Origin: an uncultured Bacteroidales bacterium
GTDB lineage: Bacteria; Bacteroidota; Bacteroidia; Bacteroidales; Muribaculaceae
DNA length: 11,821 nt
Direction of reading: 5' to 3'
NCBI GenBank assembly: GCA_900549375.1
Contig: URNY01000089.1
Span: 1-11,821, forward strand
The notes under the pieces are model-generated. The model had not been told where the DNA came from and did not search any database. It saw nothing but the letters and a program-made list of their open reading frames with translations. Made by a program: the position numbers and the translations under genes. This document shows positions 6,374-11,821 of this stretch, piece by piece. Each line of letters starts with the position of its first letter. The stretch's first letter is position 1.

Positions 6374-8374
6374 TTAAATTTTAAAAATCTTTATTGCCGT
6401 TCCTCCGCTTCTTGCCTGCGGTATGTCAAGCACACTCTCGGAGGTGACATCGCGCTGGGCGATTTCCACGGGATAGGGATTTGTCTCCCAGTCGGCATCG
6501 CACCCGTCTTTATAGATCACCGCCCGATAGCGGCAGCCCGGATCGAGAAACGACAGGGAGATATGGGCCGTGCGGGCTTTATCGCCCGTGGCGCTCCCCA
6601 CATACCAGTCGTCGCCACCCTTGCGTTTGCGCGCCACTGTGACATATTCGCCGATCTCGGCCTCGGGATAGACCGTGCGGTCCCAGTCCACGGGACAGTC
6701 GCGGATGAAGCCGAAGGGACCCGGATTGGCCTCATAGTTGGCGATATCGTCGGCCGCCATCTGCAGCGGCGAATAGAGAATCACGAAGAGCGCGAGTTGT
6801 TTGGCCAGCGTGGTGTTGACGCGCGTCTGCGGCATGGCGGTGTTTTCGAAGCGGAAAATCACCGGTGTAAAGTCCATCGGGCCGGCGAGACCGCGGGTGA
6901 AGGGAAGCGTCACCGTATGGTCGGGAGGATTTCCACCCCCGGCATTCCAGGCGTTCCATTCCTGACCGCGCACACCCTCCTGCGTCATGAGGTTGGGATA
7001 TGTGCGCTGCAGACCGGTCGGAATGACAGGCTCATGGTTGTCGACCGCGAGGCCGTAGCGGGCCGCCGTCTCCAGCACCTTGCGGTAATGGCGCACTCCG
7101 AACTGGCTGCTGTGGCGTTCCTTGTTGTCGAGAAGGTCGCCGACATAGCCGGTCTTGACATAATGCATGCCGCAATCTTTGTAGAGCTGCATGCCGGCCT
7201 CCATCTGACGCTCATAGTTGGCGATGCGTCCGCCTGTCTCGTGATGGCCGATGAGAGCCACACCTTTCGAGACGCCATATTCCGTAATCGCCTTTATATC
7301 GAAATCGTCGTAAGGGCGTGTGTAGGAGAAATCCCAGGTGACCCAGTCGGGGTTCCAGCCTTCGCACAATACGCCTCCGAAACCGTTGCGTGCGGCAAAA
7401 TCCATATAACGTTTCACGTTCTCTGTCGTGGCGCCGTGTCGCGGACCCGCCTCCCATGTGGCCGTCTTCATGTGGTAGCACCACCATATGCCAACATATT
7501 TCTGAGGCACGCAGAAATCGGCGGCATTCTCGATGCGGCAAGGCTCGTTGAGGTTGAGCATGATGCGGCTCAGAGCCATGTCGCCGGCATTGTCGGCGAT
7601 AATCAGCGTGCGCCACGGGCTGACGCGCGTGGAGCTGACAAACACCTTCTCGCCGCCCGACCAGGGGGTGAGAGCCGCGCGAAGCGTGTTGCTGCCGGGA
7701 GTGGCCTGCACGTTCATGGCTGCGAAATCGGTGAGGTTGGCCTCATGCAGAGCCATATGCATCCCCTCGGCCGTGCGTATTGTCACCGGCGTGCTCGCCC
7801 AGCCTATGCTGTCGATGGGCAGGCGGCGGAAAAGGCCCTCATAGAAACGGATTCCCTCCACCGGAAGCGACCACGTGGTGTGGCGTCCGGCGAAAGCGAA
7901 TTCCGTCAGTTCGTCGTCGATCACGAAATCTTCGAGATCTTTCTGGCGGGGATATTCATAGCGGAAGCCGAACCCGTCGTTGAAAAGACGGAACACCACA
8001 CTGACATCGCGTCTCACGTTTCCCTTTTTCTGTTTCAGCGAAACGCGCATCTCGTTATGGTTGTCGGCAATTACCGACTCCTCTCCCCATACCGGTTTCC
8101 ATGAACCGGAATGCGACGATTGGCTGCACCCGGAGATGGAGAACCCGTCGGCGAGATCTTCGGCTCCGCGGAGCTTGAATCCCATCCGCGAAGGGAGAAT
8201 CACCGGCTCGCCGTCGCGCTTTACTTCATAATAAAGCTTGCCGCCCTGAAGCGTCACCCCCAGACTGAGGCGACCGTCGGGCGAAGAAACCCGGCGACCG
8301 CTTCCCGCGGCAAACATGAAGTTCGCCGCCAGAAACGACGCCAATAAAACACACAATCTTACTGATACCTTCAT
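6374..8374 (-). CDS. GH97 glycoside hydrolase, inverting alpha-glucosidase type (SusB-like)
   Basis: 666 residues (SusB of B. thetaiotaomicron is 738). A Sec signal peptide covers about 1-23. Domains in order: N-terminal beta-sandwich (about 27-285), (beta/alpha)8 barrel (about 290-560), C-terminal beta domain (about 565-666). Family motifs include KYVGIWWCYH (292-301), IGHHETGG (375-382), VKTGYVGDLL (406-415), NHEPVIPTGLQRTYPN (446-461) and RGLAGPMDFTP (494-504). E379, E448, E466 and E472 are spaced exactly as SusB E439, E508, E526 and E532, its general bases, calcium ligand and general acid as I recall. The retaining alpha-galactosidase branch uses an Asp nucleophile at the VKTGYVG strand, and here that position is Gly. 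So an inverting alpha-glucosidase is predicted, acting in the periplasm on oligosaccharides; linkage is unknown. It lies 65 nt below the second GH-D gene. The ATG at 8374 begins the signal peptide. Confidence 0.9.
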   Translation of the reverse strand: MKVSVRLCVLLASFLAANFMFAAGSGRRVSSPDGRLSLGVTLQGGKLYYEVKRDGEPVILPSRMGFKLRGAEDLADGFSISGCSQSSHSGSWKPVWGEESVIADNHNEMRVSLKQKKGNVRRDVSVVFRLFNDGFGFRYEYPRQKDLEDFVIDDELTEFAFAGRHTTWSLPVEGIRFYEGLFRRLPIDSIGWASTPVTIRTAEGMHMALHEANLTDFAAMNVQATPGSNTLRAALTPWSGGEKVFVSSTRVSPWRTLIIADNAGDMALSRIMLNLNEPCRIENAADFCVPQKYVGIWWCYHMKTATWEAGPRHGATTENVKRYMDFAARNGFGGVLCEGWNPDWVTWDFSYTRPYDDFDIKAITEYGVSKGVALIGHHETGGRIANYERQMEAGMQLYKDCGMHYVKTGYVGDLLDNKERHSSQFGVRHYRKVLETAARYGLAVDNHEPVIPTGLQRTYPNLMTQEGVRGQEWNAWNAGGGNPPDHTVTLPFTRGLAGPMDFTPVIFRFENTAMPQTRVNTTLAKQLALFVILYSPLQMAADDIANYEANPGPFGFIRDCPVDWDRTVYPEAEIGEYVTVARKRKGGDDWYVGSATGDKARTAHISLSFLDPGCRYRAVIYKDGCDADWETNPYPVEIAQRDVTSESVLDIPQARSGGTAIKIFKI

Positions 8375-8439
8375 AACCTGAAATAGTATATCTTTTTCGG
8401 TTCCTTTGGAGGACCGTCTGATTTATATTTGACAATTTT

Positions 8440-9867
8440 TCATCGCGAGAGTCTGACAACACGGCATGCGTGGGGAGCGAGCGTACCGCTCAGGCCGTCG
8501 GCCTTCCCCGTCTCGGCATGAAGCCAGAGATCGCGCAAGGTATATTCCCCTTCGTAGCCGAGGTCGGCGAACTTTACCGAATAATCGCGTGGAGAATCGT
8601 TTCTGTTGAACACGGCCACCACGGGCGTGCCGTCGCTCATCGTGCCGTGCCAGACCTGCGAGGCAGCGCTCCCGAGAGTTGTCCCCATAGGCTTGCCGCA
8701 GAAACCATCGGCATTCAGTTCCAGCAATTCCCGGTTTGCATAGAACTTCGTATTTTCGCCGATAGTGGTCCGTTGGTCGGCGATCGCCACCGGACCGCCC
8801 GCCATGATCTGGAGCGTGACGGCCGTCTGCTTCTCCCCGTCGTCGGCAAGAGTGTTAAGCCGCAGGAAATCGCCGTCGGCAATCACCTTTCCGCGCCCCG
8901 TGATGGAGCTCCAGTAAGTGAAACCGTCGAACTGATTCATGCAGTTGGGCCAGTTCACGAAAGATTTTCCCCGGTTATCGGCCGAGACATGGCGCCAGCC
9001 GCCTGTAGCGGTGTCGGCCACGATGCGCACCATGTTGCCATAGCGGGCCTCAAGCTCGGCGTTGTAATAGAGATGTGGCATCACCAGCGACGTGAATATG
9101 CCGTATTTCTTGGCCGCCTCGGCGATATATGCCAGACAGCGCTCATAGTTCTCGCGTCCGTAGCCGCGTCCGGTGATTCCCATACCGCGGTCGCGTCCGT
9201 CCTCATACCAGCTCAGGAAGTCCATGCGTATGAATTCTACCCCGAGATCATGGTAATGGCGGAAAAATCCGTCGATCCATTCGCGGGCTCCTACCCGGTT
9301 GGCGAGCGCCCAGCGGAACCAGAGATCCTCCTTGTCGGGATTCATCGTCTTGTCGCCGCGTTCGTAAAGGAGCGAGCCGACTCGCAGGGATGTACCCGGA
9401 ATCAGAGTCTCGTCGGAGCAATGGATCCACATCGGGTTGTCGTAGACCCCCACCCTCATCCCGCGGCTGCGGGCCTTGGCCACGAGGTCGCGGATAGCGG
9501 TAGAGCCGTAATGCGTCATATATGGCGAACCCTCTTTGGCAAGCATCGGAATCCAGCCGTCGGTGCAGACCATGTCGTAGCCGTAAGGCTTCAGGTCGCG
9601 GGCCAGCCAGTCGAGGATATTGTCCCATTCCGAGGGGAGGATATCCATGCGGTCGTTGGAAACGCCTGCACGTTCCTGCTCATAGCAGTATTCATAGACG
9701 CTCCAGTAGAGGGGAGCCTTGAAAGTATGGATATTTCCGGGATCGGGAAGTTCGGGAAGTTCGCCCGGCACGTCGGAGCGGGGGCTGTCGCTGCCGCATC
9801 CTCCGGCCGACGCGCAGAGCGCGCCGGCCAGAGCGAATGCCGACAGTTTCTCTATAAACCTATTCAT
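8440..9867 (-). CDS. Clan GH-D (GH27/GH36-like) glycoside hydrolase, probable lipoprotein
   Basis: 475 residues from the ATG at 9867 (479 if the in-frame GTG at 9879 is used). The ATG is preferred because it opens the signal sequence MNRFIEKLSAFALAG. A lipobox-like ASAGGC ends in C24, then a Ser/Pro/Asp-rich linker, so surface or periplasmic lipoprotein. The (beta/alpha)8 barrel starts at LYWSVYEYCYE. Counting from the GTG start, FIRMDFLSW gives D220 as the predicted nucleophile and VRIVADTATGG gives D289 as acid/base. DGDFLRLNT (335-343) and GPVAIADQ (362-369) match the other GH-D gene of this operon. A C-terminal beta domain (about 405-479) ends APHACRVVRLS, as in GH27. Known members include alpha-galactosidase, alpha-N-acetylgalactosaminidase, beta-L-arabinopyranosidase and isomaltodextranase, so the substrate stays open. 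Lies 40 nt below the CBM lipoprotein gene. Confidence 0.8.
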   Translation of the reverse strand: MNRFIEKLSAFALAGALCASAGGCGSDSPRSDVPGELPELPDPGNIHTFKAPLYWSVYEYCYEQERAGVSNDRMDILPSEWDNILDWLARDLKPYGYDMVCTDGWIPMLAKEGSPYMTHYGSTAIRDLVAKARSRGMRVGVYDNPMWIHCSDETLIPGTSLRVGSLLYERGDKTMNPDKEDLWFRWALANRVGAREWIDGFFRHYHDLGVEFIRMDFLSWYEDGRDRGMGITGRGYGRENYERCLAYIAEAAKKYGIFTSLVMPHLYYNAELEARYGNMVRIVADTATGGWRHVSADNRGKSFVNWPNCMNQFDGFTYWSSITGRGKVIADGDFLRLNTLADDGEKQTAVTLQIMAGGPVAIADQRTTIGENTKFYANRELLELNADGFCGKPMGTTLGSAASQVWHGTMSDGTPVVAVFNRNDSPRDYSVKFADLGYEGEYTLRDLWLHAETGKADGLSGTLAPHACRVVRLSR

Positions 9868-9868
9868 T

Positions 9869-9900
9869 CTTACTTGCACTCAAAAGGCTTACTTGCACTC
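9869..9900. repeat. Short tandem repeat just above the second GH-D gene
   Basis: CTTACTTGCACTC occurs at 9869-9881 and again at 9888-9900, a 19-nt period. On the minus strand this places GAGTGCAAGTAAG twice in the leader, the second copy ending directly before the ATG at 9867. It may reflect a small duplication of the translation-initiation region and it creates the extra upstream GTG codon. Confidence 0.6.
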
Positions 9901-9907
9901 TAAGGAG

Positions 9908-10324
9908 TTATTTCACCTCTATGTAATCGACCTGAAAGTTTCCATTGCCGCCCAGACCGGAAATCACCACCTCGTTCACGCCGGCCTCGAGATGCAGGCT
10001 GACTTCGCAGTCGCTCCAGGTATAGGCCTGCGGAAATGAGAGTGCGGCCGAGGAAGAACCGGCGGAAATGGCTCCCGTGCCGGCAGTTCCGTCAACTGTG
10101 GCGCGGCCCCGCACAACTATGCGGCAGTCGCCGGCCGAGGTCATCTCGACAGGAATCACCACTTCGGCACCCTCCTGATCAAGCCCCTCCACATATCCGG
10201 CTCCGTCGGCCTTTTCGGGCACCGGGGGCATATCCTTGATGGTCCAGTCGTTGCGACAGGAACCGAATGCTGCGAGCAAAACAATACAAGCCGCTGTGTA
10301 TATAGTTTTATTTATCAATTTCAT
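9908..10324 (-). CDS. Small lipoprotein with a single CBM6/35-like domain
   Basis: 138 residues. A signal sequence and lipobox (LLAAFGSC, C23) predict a lipoprotein, with charged residues (RND) straight after the Cys as in exported Bacteroidales lipoproteins. The rest, about 45-138, is one beta-rich domain: EVVIPVEMTSAGDCRIVVRG, then LHLEAGVNEVVISGLGG and the end NFQVDYIEVK, which matches the C-terminal strand pattern of CBM6/CBM35-type modules (GVN..VDYIEV). No catalytic domain is present. It sits between two GH-D genes, 44 nt below one and about 40 nt above the other. A role in holding the glycan at the cell surface, in the way SusE/SusF proteins do, is inference. The domain is short for the family (CBM35 is usually about 120-140), so part of the fold may be reduced. 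Confidence 0.65.
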   Translation of the reverse strand: MKLINKTIYTAACIVLLAAFGSCRNDWTIKDMPPVPEKADGAGYVEGLDQEGAEVVIPVEMTSAGDCRIVVRGRATVDGTAGTGAISAGSSSAALSFPQAYTWSDCEVSLHLEAGVNEVVISGLGGNGNFQVDYIEVK

Positions 10325-10368
10325 GATTAATCTGTTTTGAATCGGAATTTCTCATTGTTGGATAAAAC

Positions 10369-11751
10369 TCACACCACGGCCTTTGCTCCGCCGCGTGTTC
10401 CGGCCATCTCGCACTGATATCTGCGCGCCGGGGACTTGATCTTCACCACCATGCAGGAGTGCGGCTGCAGCGACACGCGGTAGAAATCCGTGAATTCACC
10501 CAGATCCGACTTGCGCCAGAGATCGCGAACCATCGCCTTGGAATCCTTCTCGAATCCGAGATCCTTGCTGAAGCTTACGGTCATTGTCTGCTCCGAATCC
10601 TCGCGGTTGAAGATGCCGACTACCCAATCGCCGTCAGGGAGCTGTCCGGCCCAGATGGAAGAGCGGCTCTGTCCGCAATTGTAGGAGAGCGGACGGGCGG
10701 CGAAACCGGCTTTGTTGAGCGCTAAAATCTCCTCGTTCTGATAGAAGGAGGCGTTGGCGCCGATCGTGTCATACTGGTCGGCGATAGCTATCGGCGAGCC
10801 GGTGACGGCCATCAGCGATACCCAGAACTGACGTTCATTATCGGTTTCGGCTGTGTTCAGGCGGATAAAATCGCCATCCATTATCAGGCCTCCGCGACCG
10901 GCCACATCGGCAAATCCGATGAACCCGTCGAAAGCGTTACCCCAGTTGGCCCAGCCTTCCTGATAGACACCGCGGCGACGTCCGCTCACGAAGTCGAAAC
11001 CTCCGCCAAACACGTCTTCCGACACACGCATCACATCGGCATATTTCACCTCCTCGGCCGCATGCTCAAAGCAGTTGGGCATCACGAGGCTGAACGTGAT
11101 CTTGTCGGCACATGCCTCTGAAATCCAGCGCAGCATCTTCAGATAAGACTCGCGGCCGTAGGCGTTCTCATAATAATTCACGAAATCCACTCGCAGAAAA
11201 TCGAATCCGAGATCGATGAAATGCTGCACATAGCCCTTCACCCACTCTTCGGCTCCCTCCTTCTCCGCATCCACCCAATAGATGAAGTCGTTGAACTTGG
11301 TGGAACCGGCGATGTCCTGAGCATTCTTCTGAGTGCCTTTCACCGGAAGATTGCGGTCGTAGGTGGCACGCGTCATCCAGAAAGGATTGTAATATATACC
11401 GGATTTAAGTCCTTTCTTGCTGTTGTAGTCGATCCAGTAGGCCCAGTCGTGCGACCAGTCGGAACAATATTTGGTGATATAACCATAGCGGTTCACTGTC
11501 TGGCCCTGTTCGATCCATCCGTCGGTGCAGATCATGTCGAAACCGTAAGGGAGGAAATTCTCGGCCACCCAGTCCACATTCATTTTATAGCGGGCCTCGG
11601 ACAAAGCCTTGTCGGTGACAAAACATTCCTCATAGCCCATCCAGTACATCGGGCCTGCCCCGCGGCGGGTAACCTTCGAGTCGCGGGCCTCAAGGGAGGC
11701 CGTGGCCGAAACAGCCAGCAAAGTCACAGCCGTTATTGTTTTCAGATTCAT
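10369..11751 (-). CDS. Clan GH-D (GH27/GH36-like) glycoside hydrolase, secreted
   Basis: 460 residues. A Sec signal peptide covers about 1-22 (MNLKTITAVTLLAVSATASL, then EARD). The barrel starts at GPMYWMGYEECF (33-44). PYGFDMICTDGWI (68-80) is nearly identical to the matching stretch of the second GH-D gene. FDFLRVDFVNYYE (183-195) gives D189 as the predicted nucleophile and MRVSEDVFGGG (241-251) gives D246 as acid/base. MDGDFIRLNTAETDNE (291-306) and SPIAIADQYDTIG (319-331) complete the catalytic region. A C-terminal beta-sandwich (about 358-440) ends LQPHSCMVVKI. Unlike its paralog it has no lipobox, so it is probably periplasmic; the two may act on inner and outer faces of the envelope. 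Clan membership is confident, but the specific activity (alpha-galactosidase or another) is not visible. It is the first complete gene of the run. Confidence 0.8.
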   Translation of the reverse strand: MNLKTITAVTLLAVSATASLEARDSKVTRRGAGPMYWMGYEECFVTDKALSEARYKMNVDWVAENFLPYGFDMICTDGWIEQGQTVNRYGYITKYCSDWSHDWAYWIDYNSKKGLKSGIYYNPFWMTRATYDRNLPVKGTQKNAQDIAGSTKFNDFIYWVDAEKEGAEEWVKGYVQHFIDLGFDFLRVDFVNYYENAYGRESYLKMLRWISEACADKITFSLVMPNCFEHAAEEVKYADVMRVSEDVFGGGFDFVSGRRRGVYQEGWANWGNAFDGFIGFADVAGRGGLIMDGDFIRLNTAETDNERQFWVSLMAVTGSPIAIADQYDTIGANASFYQNEEILALNKAGFAARPLSYNCGQSRSSIWAGQLPDGDWVVGIFNREDSEQTMTVSFSKDLGFEKDSKAMVRDLWRKSDLGEFTDFYRVSLQPHSCMVVKIKSPARRYQCEMAGTRGGAKAVV

Positions 11752-11821
11752 ATCTTTATTTCTTAATATTACTGTCCGCTAAACCATAAAGCAGTGAGTC
11801 CAACTTTCTGATAAGTAGAAG
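11752..11821 (-). other. Upstream edge of the operon; possible 3' end of another gene
   Basis: On the minus strand two frames stay open from the right edge: one to a TAA at 11756-11758, only 4 nt above the GH-D start, and one to a TAA at 11769-11771 (ending TALWFSGQ). Either could be the tail of an upstream gene in the same operon. No TAnnTTTG motif is visible here, which fits a start of transcription further to the right. Too short to identify. Confidence 0.25.

Noticed and set aside
6563..8104. 513-codon open frame on the plus strand
   Set aside because: It lies wholly antisense to the GH97 gene, whose motifs are clear. Long antisense frames are expected in GC-rich coding DNA; the translation has no recognisable domain.
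8395..8425. Imperfect hairpin (GGTTCCT ... AGGACC) between the second GH-D gene and GH97
   Set aside because: The stem is short and bulged and is followed by GAAAAAG, not a T-run, on the minus strand, so it is not a convincing terminator.
8470..9903. 477-codon open frame on the plus strand
   Set aside because: Antisense to the second GH-D gene over its full length; no family motif and an unlikely His/Ala/Gly-rich composition.
11221..11766. 181-codon open frame on the plus strand
   Set aside because: Antisense shadow of the first GH-D gene; no recognisable domain.
1..11821. CRISPR array, tRNA or rRNA genes, intact insertion sequence
   Set aside because: No regularly spaced repeats, no cloverleaf-like or rRNA-like sequence, and no transposase frame were seen on either strand.

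Overview
The window looks like a piece of a gut Bacteroidales chromosome, possibly Muribaculaceae. The reasons are the SusB-type GH97 enzyme inside a glycoside-hydrolase operon, small lipoproteins, promoter-like matches to the Bacteroidales TTG / TAnnTTTG consensus, and the near absence of Shine-Dalgarno sequences. The family-level guess is an inference. Every protein gene I can support lies on the minus strand, so transcription runs from high to low coordinates.

The right two thirds (about 3957-11751) is a GC-rich run of five exported proteins and reads like the downstream part of a polysaccharide utilization locus. In transcription order it holds a clan GH-D (GH27/GH36-like) hydrolase, a small lipoprotein that is mostly one CBM-like domain, a second GH-D-like lipoprotein, a GH97 enzyme with the inverting alpha-glucosidase residue pattern, and a large (alpha/alpha)6 glycosidase with FnIII-like and CBM-like tails. 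Gaps of about 40-115 nt suggest co-transcription, though a good intrinsic terminator sits between the last two genes. No susC/susD, regulator or complete first promoter is visible, so the locus probably continues to the right. Together the genes suggest cell-surface and periplasmic removal of alpha-linked glucose and galactose (or similar) units from an oligosaccharide or glycoconjugate.

The left third (1-3940) is more AT-rich and accessory in character. A zeta-toxin-like kinase overlaps a 58-codon gene and has a well-formed Bacteroidales promoter. Next come a structured intergenic repeat block, a beta-class carbonic anhydrase, and a RhuM-like protein fused to a phospholipase-D-like tail. After these is a 615-nt stretch without a clear protein gene, carrying a plus-strand promoter-like motif, a 19-bp hairpin and a 25-codon ORF. 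The window ends inside the N-terminus of a large protein that begins with a DEDD exonuclease domain and is probably a RecQ-family helicase. The best candidates for something less described are the kinase plus small-protein pair, the RhuM-PLD fusion, the hairpin and mini-ORF at about 970-1150, and the unknown substrate of the glycosidase operon.
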